The notes beneath the pieces were generated by a model. It was not told the origin of the DNA and did no database searches. It saw only the letters and a program-made list of their open reading frames with translations. The translations under genes were made by a program, and so were the position numbers. Below are positions 1-6,823 of a DNA stretch of 13,559 nucleotides, one piece after another (positions within the stretch are counted from its first letter, which is position 1; the number at the start of each line of letters is the position of its first letter). This DNA comes from Anaerolineaceae bacterium (GTDB lineage Bacteria > Chloroflexota > Anaerolineae > Anaerolineales > Anaerolineaceae): positions 2,120-15,678 of the forward strand of contig WOZB01000102.1 of NCBI GenBank assembly GCA_011620445.1, written 5' to 3'.

Positions 1-2
1 TG

Positions 3-407
3 CGTGCTGTGATTGTGCACGATGGCAAAATGCTCTTTGTCAAGGAGCTGGCTGACGGCGGCTGGACCCTGCCCGGAGGCTGGGTAGATGCCGGTGACCA
101 GCCTGGGTCGGCAGCTGAGCGCGAAGTTTGGGAGGAATCCGGCTACACTGCAAAGGCTACACGGCTGCTGGCCGTCCTGGACCACCGCCTGCATGGCTAT
201 CCCCCTTATTTTTTCCACATCTACAAACTTTTCTTCCAGTGTGAAATTACAGGCGGTGTGCCTGCAACCAGTCTTGAAACCGGTGGAATAGCCTGGTTCG
301 GGCCGAAAGAAAATCCTCAGCTTTCGCTGGCACGCACCACACCAGAGATTATTCAACTCATGTTCCAGCAAGTACAGAATCCCCAGGCGCCTGCGCTATT
401 TGATTGA
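3..407 (+). CDS. Nudix hydrolase, 5'-truncated by the window edge
   Basis: Nudix enzymes hydrolyse nucleoside diphosphates linked to another moiety, using divalent metal held by the Nudix box. The box is visible at about 78-146: GGW, five residues, an acidic residue, seven residues, then REVWEESGY, preceded by WTLPGG. The first box glutamate is an aspartate here (GD instead of the usual GE), a conservative change; the catalytic REVxEE core is intact. The later stretch HGYPPYFFHIYKLFF resembles a subfamily of small cytosolic Nudix proteins that often carry an extra N-terminal domain. The reading frame is open to base 3 (R-A-V-I-V-H-D-G-K), so the GTG at 9 is probably not the true start and the N-terminus lies upstream. 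The substrate cannot be told. The gene stops at TGA 405-407, 130 bases before the transporter gene on the same strand. Confidence 0.87.
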   Translation, partial: RAVIVHDGKMLFVKELADGGWTLPGGWVDAGDQPGSAAEREVWEESGYTAKATRLLAVLDHRLHGYPPYFFHIYKLFFQCEITGGVPATSLETGGIAWFGPKENPQLSLARTTPEIIQLMFQQVQNPQAPALFD

Positions 408-494
408 GAAGGCAGCCACGCCAATAAGTTTGTTTATCCAAATTGAAGGCTTGCTTAAAAACGAAGGCAAATTAAGCGTCATTGCCCTGTCTGC

Positions 495-503
495 TGATAC
501 AAT
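495..503 (+). promoter_or_regulatory. Candidate extended -10 promoter for the DMT transporter gene
   Basis: TGATACAAT fits the extended -10 form TGn plus TATAAT with one mismatch. It would start transcription near 510 and give a leader of about 28 bases before the ATG at 538. No good -35 is seen at the usual spacing, and no clear Shine-Dalgarno sequence precedes the ATG. Inference from consensus only. Confidence 0.4.
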
Positions 504-537
504 TGCCCGTTAGCGCGCCTTCTGGGACTTAAACCTT

Positions 538-1431
538 ATGCTCACCAACCACATCGGAGAAATATCCGCCCTCCTCACGGCCATGCTTTGGGTCCTTTCT
601 GGGACAGCTTTCGAACGTGCCGGTAAACGGGTCAGTTCCCAGGCGGTAAACCTCATGCGCTTAATCATGGCCGTGCTGATTATGGGGGTTTACCTCACCA
701 TTCGCCGCGGAAGTCCTATTCCTTTTGATGCCAGCCAAAAAAACTGGCTTTGGCTTTCGGTTTCAGGTTTGGTAGGCTTTGTGCTCGGTGACTTCTTCCT
801 TTTTGAATCTTATGTTTTGGTTGGAACACGCCTTGCATTGCTCATCATGAGCTTATCGCCTATTCTGACAGGAATTCTGGGTTATCTCGTTTTCGGCGAA
901 AAGCTTAGCCTCCTCAATATACTTGGTATTGTGCTGGTGATTCTCGGCATCATGTTGGTTGTCCTCACTAAGAACCAGGGCGAGAAAATGAAACTCAACA
1001 TCCGGCCCAGAGGGCTGGTGTATGCCATTCTTGGCGCGGTGGGTCAATCCATTGGTTTGATCTTCAGTAAATTAGGTATGGGCGACTTTGACCCCTTTGC
1101 GTCTACTCAGATTCGCCTGATCGCTGGCACCTTCGGTTGGATAGTGCTCTTCCTTATCTTCGGATGGTTCCCAAGGCTAAAGCGCTTTACGACAGACCGT
1201 AAAGCCCTTGGTTTTACTTTCATGGGAGCTTTTTTCGGACCATTCCTCGGGGTCTCGTTCGCCTTGACGGCTATGCAGCACACCAAGGCAGCTGTGGCAT
1301 CGGCGATCATGTCGATTATGCCCGTCCTTATTTTGCCGGTAAATTGGCTTCTATTTAAGGAAAAGATTGAAAACCGCGCCATCCTGGGGGCAGTCATTAC
1401 TGTTATAGGGGTTGTTATTCTCTATTTATAG
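538..1431 (+). CDS. DMT superfamily transporter, EamA family
   Basis: This is an inner-membrane carrier of the drug/metabolite transporter superfamily. The 297-residue length and about ten hydrophobic segments match the family. Two EamA repeats are visible at about residues 8-144 and 158-297. Each ends in the typical pattern of a helix, a short FGEK or FKEK turn (residues 119-122 and 273-276) and a final hydrophobic helix. A basic loop with MKLNIRPRG (about 151-159) joins the two halves. Family members export amino acids, metabolites or drugs, or import sugars; the substrate cannot be read from the sequence. The ATG start at 538 places the first helix directly at the N-terminus, as expected. 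It may have its own promoter near 495-503. It is convergent with the GNAT gene, 66 bases apart, with no strong terminator hairpin between them. Confidence 0.9.
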   Translation: MLTNHIGEISALLTAMLWVLSGTAFERAGKRVSSQAVNLMRLIMAVLIMGVYLTIRRGSPIPFDASQKNWLWLSVSGLVGFVLGDFFLFESYVLVGTRLALLIMSLSPILTGILGYLVFGEKLSLLNILGIVLVILGIMLVVLTKNQGEKMKLNIRPRGLVYAILGAVGQSIGLIFSKLGMGDFDPFASTQIRLIAGTFGWIVLFLIFGWFPRLKRFTTDRKALGFTFMGAFFGPFLGVSFALTAMQHTKAAVASAIMSIMPVLILPVNWLLFKEKIENRAILGAVITVIGVVILYL

Positions 1432-1497
1432 CTGGCAATATCGAACCGAGCGCTTCTTAGCCCAGTTTACCGCCTTGGATCGGAAACTACTCATAGC

Positions 1498-1974
1498 TTA
1501 ATCTTCCCCCCCACGGCTTTTCTCAAACACCAGGCCATCTTCACCACCAATGTAGTATGCCTTCCAGAGGTCGACCGGCTTGTACCCAGCCTTCTCATAC
1601 ATCCGGATGGCTACCAAATTGGACTTTCTGGTCGTCAGGCGAATGGTCGGCTTGCCTAAAGCCGCTTCCGCTCTGGCAAGCAAAGCTTTGCCGAAACCTC
1701 TGCCTTGATAATCGGGGTGCACTTCAATGGTGGTGATCCAACCCACGCCTTCTTTAACCTCACCCCCCACGAAACCGATGAGGTCTTTCCCTTTGCACAA
1801 TTTGTAGCGTACTAGGCCTGGAAAACTCAACGCCGCCAGCAGGTCAAGGTACGGCCAGGCATCATCCTTGGAAAAACACAGTTTTTCTAGCGCCCAAACT
1901 TGGTTTAGATCATGCCAATTGGCCTTTGTGATCGCAAATCCAGCGGGCAGCTCCGGGTCAACCTGAGCATTCAT
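1498..1974 (-). CDS. GNAT family N-acetyltransferase
   Basis: The protein probably transfers an acetyl group from acetyl-CoA to an amine. The 158-residue product is a single GNAT domain. Motif A is clear: TTIEVHPDYQGRGFGKALL at about residues 81-99, with the QGRGFG pyrophosphate-binding loop at 90-95. Motif B follows as SNLVAIRMYEKAGYKPV at 118-134, including the common Asn and Tyr. It looks RimI-like in this region, but the N-terminal half differs and the substrate is unknown. I chose ATG 1974-1972 because it overlaps the TGA of the upstream ABC-F gene (ATGA, 1974-1971), a typical translational coupling arrangement. The longer reading from 2022 would add 16 residues that lie wholly inside the ABC-F gene. 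Co-expression with the ABC-F ATPase is therefore likely, though a functional link is not shown. Confidence 0.88.
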   Translation of the reverse strand: MNAQVDPELPAGFAITKANWHDLNQVWALEKLCFSKDDAWPYLDLLAALSFPGLVRYKLCKGKDLIGFVGGEVKEGVGWITTIEVHPDYQGRGFGKALLARAEAALGKPTIRLTTRKSNLVAIRMYEKAGYKPVDLWKAYYIGGEDGLVFEKSRGGED

Positions 1975-3905
1975 GCAGCATCCCAACCGGATTCCTCTAG
2001 CGTCCAGGCCAGGCCTTCCCATTCTTTCATCAGGGCTTCCAGGTTCTGCTGGGTCGCTTGATATTCCGCTGCCAATTGAGCAACTTCTGCTGAATCTGCG
2101 GGCGGCCTGGAGAGTTGGCTCACAAGGCGATCCCTGGCTGCTTCAAGCTGGTGCACCTTGCCTTCCACGGCCACCAGTTTTTTATGCAACTGCTGCTTTT
2201 GGTTCCGCGAAAGGGATAATTTTGGCACTGGCTTTATCACGCTGGGTTTTCCTTCTATTTGCGCCTTCTCCTGAACTGCTTGGCGCGAAGCACGCCGTTC
2301 CTTGGCTTCCTTAAACTCGGAATAGCTGCCTTTGAATACCTCAAGGTCAGCTTTATCGGGGTTCATCTCCCAGATTTGCGTTGCCAGGGCATCAATCAGG
2401 TAGCGGTCATGCGATACCAGGATAATTGTGCCTGGATAGCCTGCCAGCACCCCCTGCAACACTTCCTGGGTTGGCAGGTCAAGGTGATTGGTGGGCTCAT
2501 CCAATATCAGCAGGTTGGCATCCGAAAGCGCCAGTTTGGCCAGGGCCAGGCGGCCGCGTTCACCCCCTGAAAGGGTCGAAACCGGGTTGAACACCTCATC
2601 CCCCTGGAAGCCATACTTGCCCAGATAATTGCGCACCTCGCCCGGCAGCATGCCGGGGGCTACCGTGTTAATTTCCATAACCAGATCATTATCCGGGTTC
2701 AAACCTTCATGCGCCTGGGCAAAATAAGCCACCTTGAGTGAGGCGCCAAGGTCAATCGCGCCTGAATAAGGCGGAAGAAGCCCAAGGATGGTTTTGAGGA
2801 AGGTTGTTTTGCCTGCCCCATTAGGCCCGATAATAGCCACGCACTCCGTGCGTTCCAAAACCAGGTCAGGAACCTTAAAGAGCGGCCGGCCTTCATCCGC
2901 GTAACCTACTTCCAACTCCTGCGTGCGCAAAATAACGTTACCAGAGCGGCCTGCCATATTGAAGCGCAAATGCATCGGCCTGATACTCTTGGTAGGTGGT
3001 GTCAGGCGCGATTCCGCCAGCAGCCTCTCCAGCCGCCGCAGCCTACCCTTAGCCTGGGCGTTATTTTGGGTGCCGATATTGCGCTTTATGTAGTCTTCCT
3101 GTTTGGCGATGTACTCGTTTTGGGCTTCAAATTCCTGCATCCGCCGCAGATAACGCTCTTCACGCTGGCGCAAATAGGCGGTGTAATTGCCCCGGTAATC
3201 TTCAATCGAAGGGGTCATCTCCAGGATGTGTGTAGCCACCTGGTCCAGGAAGTAACGGTCATGGCTGACAATCACCGCCGCGCCATCCCAATCCTTAAGA
3301 TAAGCTTCAAGCCACTCAACCGCCTGGATGTCCAGATGATTGCTGGGTTCATCCAGCAGCAGCAGGTCTGGGTTTTCAAGCAGCAGGCGCGCCAGACTGG
3401 CCCGGGTGCGCTGACCGCCCGAAAGCTGCGAAATGGGGCGCTCATAATCTGTACGCGTAAAACCCAGGCCCGTCAGGGTCTGTTCGATGCGGTTGTGGTA
3501 GGTGTAGCCCCCGGCGTGCTCAAATTCTGCTTGAATTCGCCCGTAGCGCTCCAAAAGCTGTGGATCCCAGTCCGGCGCTTGCATGGCTTTTTCCATGGAC
3601 TGAAGCTCGTCAGATTGGGCTAAAAGCGATTCAAAAGCTGTCAGGCAGCTCGACCAAAGGGTACCCTCCTGGATCTTAATGGCTTCCTGGGGCAGATAAC
3701 CAATCCGTATGCCTCTGGCGCGGTGCACCGAACCCGTTGTGGGCGAATCTTCCCCTGCCAGGATGCGCAGCAGCGTGGTCTTGCCCACCCCATTCGCCCC
3801 AACGATGGCCATACGGGCATGGTAGGGAATGGAAAGGCTAATATCTTCAAAAATGTCGACTGGGTCAAATGACTTGCCCAGTTTGGTTGTGGTCAAAAGC
3901 GGCAT
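1971..3905 (-). CDS. ABC-F family ATP-binding protein (Uup/EttA-like)
   Basis: This is a soluble protein with two ABC ATPase domains and no membrane segments. ABC-F proteins act on the ribosome in translation or antibiotic protection, and some have other roles. With the start at 3905 it has 644 residues. Domain 1 has Walker A GANGVGKTT (36-44), signature LSGGQ (161-165) and Walker B with LLLLDEPSNHLD (181-192, catalytic E186). Domain 2 has GPNGAGKTT (360-368), LSGGE (445-449) and LLILDEPTNHLD (465-476, E470). Between them is a charged helical linker (about 245-310, rich in R, E and Q) typical of the ABC-F interdomain arm. A C-terminal coiled coil occupies about 563-640, as in Uup-type members. 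ATG 3905 is preferred over GTG 3947 because homologous proteins begin just before the first ABC strand and a -10 element lies six bases upstream. Which ABC-F subgroup it belongs to is not resolved. Confidence 0.93.
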   Translation of the reverse strand: MPLLTTTKLGKSFDPVDIFEDISLSIPYHARMAIVGANGVGKTTLLRILAGEDSPTTGSVHRARGIRIGYLPQEAIKIQEGTLWSSCLTAFESLLAQSDELQSMEKAMQAPDWDPQLLERYGRIQAEFEHAGGYTYHNRIEQTLTGLGFTRTDYERPISQLSGGQRTRASLARLLLENPDLLLLDEPSNHLDIQAVEWLEAYLKDWDGAAVIVSHDRYFLDQVATHILEMTPSIEDYRGNYTAYLRQREERYLRRMQEFEAQNEYIAKQEDYIKRNIGTQNNAQAKGRLRRLERLLAESRLTPPTKSIRPMHLRFNMAGRSGNVILRTQELEVGYADEGRPLFKVPDLVLERTECVAIIGPNGAGKTTFLKTILGLLPPYSGAIDLGASLKVAYFAQAHEGLNPDNDLVMEINTVAPGMLPGEVRNYLGKYGFQGDEVFNPVSTLSGGERGRLALAKLALSDANLLILDEPTNHLDLPTQEVLQGVLAGYPGTIILVSHDRYLIDALATQIWEMNPDKADLEVFKGSYSEFKEAKERRASRQAVQEKAQIEGKPSVIKPVPKLSLSRNQKQQLHKKLVAVEGKVHQLEAARDRLVSQLSRPPADSAEVAQLAAEYQATQQNLEALMKEWEGLAWTLEESGWDAA

Positions 3906-3911
3906 AAAAAA

Positions 3912-3920
3912 AGTATACCA
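3912..3920 (-). promoter_or_regulatory. Extended -10 of the ABC-F/GNAT operon, leaderless arrangement
   Basis: Read on the minus strand, TGGTATACT (3920 to 3912) is an extended -10, with TATACT matching 5 of 6 consensus bases. It is followed by exactly six T residues and then the ATG at 3905. Transcription would begin at or next to the A of the start codon. No Shine-Dalgarno sequence is present. A convincing -35 is not seen. Confidence 0.55.
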
Positions 3921-3940
3921 GTGAGGGACCTTATCGTGCC

Positions 3941-3965
3941 GGCTCACTTAACAGGCTCACTTAAC
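3941..3965. repeat. 12-bp perfect direct repeat, 13-bp period, between divergent genes
   Basis: GGCTCACTTAAC occurs at 3941-3952 and again at 3954-3965, separated by a single A. The repeat sits between the two opposed -10 elements, upstream of both. The second copy overlaps the possible -35 (TTAACT, 3961-3966) of the flippase gene. Its place and spacing suggest an operator for a regulator that binds tandem half-sites, or a small tandem duplication. The role is inferred. Confidence 0.6.
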
Positions 3966-3988
3966 TTTTCTACGCGAGATGATAAAAT
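3961..3988 (+). promoter_or_regulatory. Promoter of the flippase/oxidoreductase operon, leaderless arrangement
   Basis: A -35-like TTAACT (3961-3966) is followed after 16 bases by TAAAAT (3983-3988). The TG at 3980-3981 makes an extended -10, TGATAAAAT. Six bases then lead to the ATG at 3995, so the transcript may start at or beside the initiation codon. No Shine-Dalgarno sequence is seen. The assignment rests on consensus match and spacing. Confidence 0.6.
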
Positions 3989-3994
3989 TCGCCT

Positions 3995-5068
3995 ATGAGA
4001 ATAAAACGCTGGCATGTTTGGCTTGGGGTGCTTATTAGTGCCGCTTTCCTCTATCTCGCCTTTCGCGAGGTAGATTTTGCCCAGGTTTGGCACTATCTTC
4101 AAACTGCCAAGTGGGCTTGGGTGCTGCTGGGGTTGGGCATTTACTTTATTGGCGTCTATTTGCGCTCGCTGCGCTGGCAGCGTCTGCTGAACCCGGTCAA
4201 ACGCCTGCCTATTAAGCGCCTCTTCCCTGTGGTCTGCATCGGATACATGGGCAACAATGTCTATCCTGCCCGCGCAGGCGAAGTGTTGCGCTCGATCCTG
4301 CTCAAGCAAAAAGATAACGTCGACATCTCCGCTTCTTTGGCAACCATCGTTGTGGAGCGTCTTTTCGATGCCATCACAATCTTGGGTCTGGTGCTTCTCA
4401 ACCTTGGCCAGTTTTCACGCCGGGCAGGCCTGGAATGGGTGTCGCGGGTGGCGGTGATTGGCGGTATCGTCTTTGGCTTAATCCTGCTCGTTTTTCTGGC
4501 GATGGTCTTCCTTCCCAGGCGGGCAGAAGCCTTCTTTGGCTGGTTTATCGACCACTTACTGCCTGGTAAAGCCCGCCCACCGGCTAAAAACATTATCAAC
4601 AAATTCATACTGGGGTTGGGTGCTTTAAAATCTCCGCTTGAAGCCCTCAAGGTACTTCTGCTTTCCTGCCTGATTTGGCTGGCCGAAGCCGGCTTGTATT
4701 GGGGGGTCATGCGCGCTCTCAACCTCAATCTCTCTTTCATCCAGCTGCTGCTTGTAGAAGGTGTGGTTAACCTGGTTCTGCTCATCCCGGCCGCACCAGG
4801 CGGCTTGGGCACCTTCGACGCAGCCTGCAAAGCCATGTTGGAACTTTTCGGCGTCAGCGCCGATTTAGCCCTCGGTTTCGCCCTGCTGCTGCGGGTTGCC
4901 CTCTGGGTGCCCATTACCCTTCTGGGCGCCATCCTTTTCTTCCGTGAGGGTTTTTCACTTTCTACAGACCTCAGCGCCCTGCAAAATCAATACAAAGCCC
5001 AGGAAGCATCCACTGCCGCTCCTGCAGCCATGAGCTCAGACCACGAAAAGACAAAGGAGTCTTTATGA
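3995..5068 (+). CDS. Flippase-like membrane protein (UPF0104/AglD type, LPG synthase TM-like)
   Basis: This is an integral membrane protein of 357 residues with about seven to eight hydrophobic segments, for example near 8-24, 40-58, 118-138, 151-173, 215-235, 246-268 and 288-315. Three hallmark motifs of the family are visible: NNVYPARAGEVLR at 87-99, ERLFDAITIL at 121-130 and IPAAPGGLGTFDAA at 264-277. Members include the membrane part of lysylphosphatidylglycerol synthase and archaeal AglD. They are thought to move or help transfer lipid-linked substrates, though the biochemistry of most is unknown. There is no C-terminal aminoacyl-transferase domain, so this is not MprF. The C-terminal tail (about 320-357) is polar. 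The stop codon overlaps the start of the oxidoreductase gene (ATGA, 5065-5068), implying coupled translation and a shared task. Confidence 0.87.
   Translation: MRIKRWHVWLGVLISAAFLYLAFREVDFAQVWHYLQTAKWAWVLLGLGIYFIGVYLRSLRWQRLLNPVKRLPIKRLFPVVCIGYMGNNVYPARAGEVLRSILLKQKDNVDISASLATIVVERLFDAITILGLVLLNLGQFSRRAGLEWVSRVAVIGGIVFGLILLVFLAMVFLPRRAEAFFGWFIDHLLPGKARPPAKNIINKFILGLGALKSPLEALKVLLLSCLIWLAEAGLYWGVMRALNLNLSFIQLLLVEGVVNLVLLIPAAPGGLGTFDAACKAMLELFGVSADLALGFALLLRVALWVPITLLGAILFFREGFSLSTDLSALQNQYKAQEASTAAPAAMSSDHEKTKESL
5053..5059 (+). promoter_or_regulatory. Strong Shine-Dalgarno sequence for the FAD oxidoreductase
   Basis: AAAGGAG lies five bases before ATG 5065, inside the end of the flippase gene. 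It fixes the start of the oxidoreductase and contrasts with the absence of a ribosome-binding site in front of the flippase gene, in keeping with leaderless initiation for the first gene and classical initiation for the second. Confidence 0.8.
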
Positions 5069-6375
5069 CAGATAATCCCAGGAAAATAGCTGTAATCGGT
5101 GCGGGTATCGGCGGCATGAGTGCTGCCTACGATCTCAACAAAGCGGGTCAAGTAGTCACCATTTTCGAGGCCTCTGACCATCCTGGCGGTTTGGCTGAAG
5201 GTTTTAAAGAACCCCATTGGGATTGGTCGGTAGAGCGCTTCTACCATCATTGGTTTGCCTCTGATAAACATATGCTGGCCTTGATTGAGGAGCTCGGATG
5301 GTCCGATGAGGTCGTTTTCCCCACGCCGATCACGGTCATGTATCACAAGGGCAAGTTTTATCCCTTCGACTCCATCAAAGCCGCATTGCTCTTTCCGGGG
5401 CTTGGCTTTGGCATCAACAAGATTCGCTTTGGCCTGGTGGGACTCTACCTGCGCCTGACCAATAATTGGCGTGAACTCGAGAAATATACGACCGAAGAGT
5501 GGATGCGCGCCAAAGCCGGCAATCAAGTTTACGAAACCATGTGGGAACCGATGATGATCGGCAAGTTTGGCGAAAAATGGGCTAAAAAGGTCAATATGGC
5601 CTGGATGTGGGCGCGCCTGCATTCCCGCACAACCAAACTGGGCACTTTTAAGGGCGGCTTCCAGCGTTTTGCTGATAAATTCGCCGCTGAATTGGCTTCC
5701 CAGGGCGTCAATTTACGACTCAACAGCCCGATCGCAAACATCCAAAAAGGAGCCGATGGCCGGCTTCTTATCAGCTTGAAGGATGGCAGCCAGGAGACTT
5801 TCGACCAGGTATTGGTGACCCTCTCACCCGGTTTGCTGGCCAAAATGGCACCCGAACTTTCCGAAAACTACTTGCAGGGTTTGCTAAGCCTGCATTCCAT
5901 GGGTGCAGTCGTAATGACCGTATCTCTCAAGAAAAAGCTTTCCCCTGAAGGTTACTATTGGTATTCCATCCCCAAGAAGGCAGGTTTTCCTTTTTTGGCG
6001 TTGGTTGAGCATACCAACTTCCTCAAGCCCGAGTACTTTGGCGGCGATCACATCCTCTATATTGGCGACTACCTTGAGGTGGATCATCCTAATTTCAAGA
6101 AAAGTGATGACGAGCTCAAAGCTGAATTTCTACCGTACTTGAAAAAGATTAACCCGGAGTTTGACGATTCCTGGGTGAATAAGGTCTGGGTCAGCAAGAC
6201 GCCCTATGCGCAGCCCATTCCGCTGTTAAATCACTCCAAAAATATTCCAGCCATCCAAACACCGATTGACGGGCTTTACTTTGCCAGCATGAGCCAGGTA
6301 TATCCATGGGATCGTGGCACGAATTTTGCAGTGGAAATAGGCAGAAAAGCTGCGCGACTTATGCTTGGCAATTAA
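5065..6375 (+). CDS. FAD-dependent oxidoreductase (amine oxidase/protoporphyrinogen oxidase-like fold)
   Basis: The 436-residue cytosolic or membrane-associated flavoprotein starts with a dinucleotide-binding Rossmann motif, GAGIGG at residues 12-17. The ribose-binding acidic residue is E35 and a GG pair follows at 41-42 (HPGGLAEG). The C-terminal part (YFASMSQVYPWDRGTNFAVEIGRKAA, about 408-433 in pieces) resembles the second FAD-contacting region of the amine oxidase, phytoene desaturase and protoporphyrinogen oxidase superfamily. Length fits that superfamily. The middle domain, with RFYHHWF near 57-63 and many aromatic and lysine-rich segments, does not match a characterised enzyme I recognise, so the substrate is unknown. 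The ATGA overlap with the flippase-like gene suggests that both act on the same lipid or glycolipid, perhaps oxidising or reducing an isoprenoid or sugar carrier. That functional link is inference. Confidence 0.85.
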   Translation: MTDNPRKIAVIGAGIGGMSAAYDLNKAGQVVTIFEASDHPGGLAEGFKEPHWDWSVERFYHHWFASDKHMLALIEELGWSDEVVFPTPITVMYHKGKFYPFDSIKAALLFPGLGFGINKIRFGLVGLYLRLTNNWRELEKYTTEEWMRAKAGNQVYETMWEPMMIGKFGEKWAKKVNMAWMWARLHSRTTKLGTFKGGFQRFADKFAAELASQGVNLRLNSPIANIQKGADGRLLISLKDGSQETFDQVLVTLSPGLLAKMAPELSENYLQGLLSLHSMGAVVMTVSLKKKLSPEGYYWYSIPKKAGFPFLALVEHTNFLKPEYFGGDHILYIGDYLEVDHPNFKKSDDELKAEFLPYLKKINPEFDDSWVNKVWVSKTPYAQPIPLLNHSKNIPAIQTPIDGLYFASMSQVYPWDRGTNFAVEIGRKAARLMLGN

Positions 6376-6618
6376 GCTTACAAGTCGTGTAGTTAATTGA
6401 TTCTATTTTCTCTGATTCAGAAATATGAATCACTATCCGCATTCGAAACAGGTTTTCTCCTGAACTCAACTGCTCATTTTGGCATACCACCTATGGAACA
6501 AATTAGCTATTTCAGGCCCTCACCCCTATATATGGGGGGGCAGGTGAACTTGCCTTCCTCGCTTTTGGGTGATCAATATTTAAAATAAATTCTTCCTTAA
6601 ATCTTTGGAACCGGGCGC

Positions 6619-6651
6619 GATTCTTTAAGGTTTCCCGATTCTTAAAGAATC
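6619..6651. repeat. 11-bp perfect inverted repeat upstream of the dnaA promoter
   Basis: GATTCTTTAAG at 6619-6629 is answered by CTTAAAGAATC at 6641-6651, with an 11-base spacer. The right part is also a 15-bp odd palindrome by itself (GATTCTTAAAGAATC, 6637-6651). A further palindrome, AAGTTTTAAACTT, follows at 6655-6667, and CTTAAAG recurs at 6665-6671. The cluster lies about 17-65 bases upstream of the -35 of the putative dnaA promoter, a plausible place for an activator or repressor. No poly-T tract follows, so it does not look like a terminator. Confidence 0.6.
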
Positions 6652-6683
6652 CGGAAGTTTTAAACTTAAAGGCCACTTTTGCA

Positions 6684-6712
6684 TTGAAGCCGGGCATCCT
6701 CGATGTTAGAAT
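6684..6712 (+). promoter_or_regulatory. Putative dnaA promoter
   Basis: TTGAAG (6684-6689) and TAGAAT (6707-6712) are separated by 17 bases. The TG at 6704-6705 adds an extended -10 (TGTTAGAAT). The predicted start near 6719 gives a leader of about 105 bases before ATG 6824. This is the best-scoring -35/-10 pair I see in the region by eye. Confidence 0.55.
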
Positions 6713-6731
6713 TCTGAACACCTAAGCAAGT

Positions 6732-6778
6732 CCGCAAGTGAAGAGTTTAAGGTTTGCGGGGCAAGGTACTTGGCCCCG
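6732..6778 (+). promoter_or_regulatory. Mutually exclusive hairpins in the dnaA leader
   Basis: Hairpin one pairs CCGCAA (6732-6737) with TTGCGG (6754-6759). Hairpin two pairs CGGGGC and AAG (6757-6765) with CTT and GCCCCG (6769-6778), with a GTA loop and one bulged G. It is followed by a T-rich stretch (TTATTT, then TTTTTT at 6789-6794). The two share 6757-6759 and cannot form together in full. This resembles an attenuator or antiterminator switch, but the T tract is not immediately after the stem, so the role is uncertain. Confidence 0.4.
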
Positions 6779-6823
6779 TTATTTAATGTTTTTTGTAATC
6801 ATTTTACGATCGAGGTCAAAGCG

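Larger units (their letters stand above)
6376..6823 (+). other. 448-base non-coding region upstream of dnaA
   Basis: No convincing gene is present; the short open frames here lack good starts and family resemblance. The region holds an oligo-G tract after alternating TA (6523-6540), several palindromes (6619-6667), a promoter (6684-6712) and a hairpin-forming leader (about 6720-6823). I searched for TTATCCACA and close variants on both strands and saw none, so I do not call an origin of replication. No tRNA, tmRNA, RNase P or SRP RNA signature was recognised. Confidence 0.7.

Noticed and set aside
2970..3623. 217-codon plus-strand open frame inside the ABC-F gene
   Set aside because: It is fully antisense to a gene with intact ABC motifs and has no recognisable domain; a shadow of the real coding strand.
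3903..3947. GTG at 3947 as start of the ABC-F gene
   Set aside because: It would add 14 residues unlike the family, run through the -10 element and part of the direct repeat, and lacks a ribosome-binding site.
4261..4932. 223-codon minus-strand open frame opposite the flippase-like gene
   Set aside because: Composition is dominated by R, S, P and A as expected from the reverse of a hydrophobic coding strand; the plus-strand frame has the family motifs.
6397..6588. 63-codon open frame upstream of dnaA
   Set aside because: It has a non-ATG start, no ribosome-binding site, no family resemblance, and runs through the oligo-G tract; it looks like non-coding sequence.
6512..6721. 69-codon minus-strand open frame upstream of dnaA
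   Set aside because: It overlaps the palindromes and the putative promoter, is rich in K, R and F from AT-rich sequence, and lacks a ribosome-binding site.
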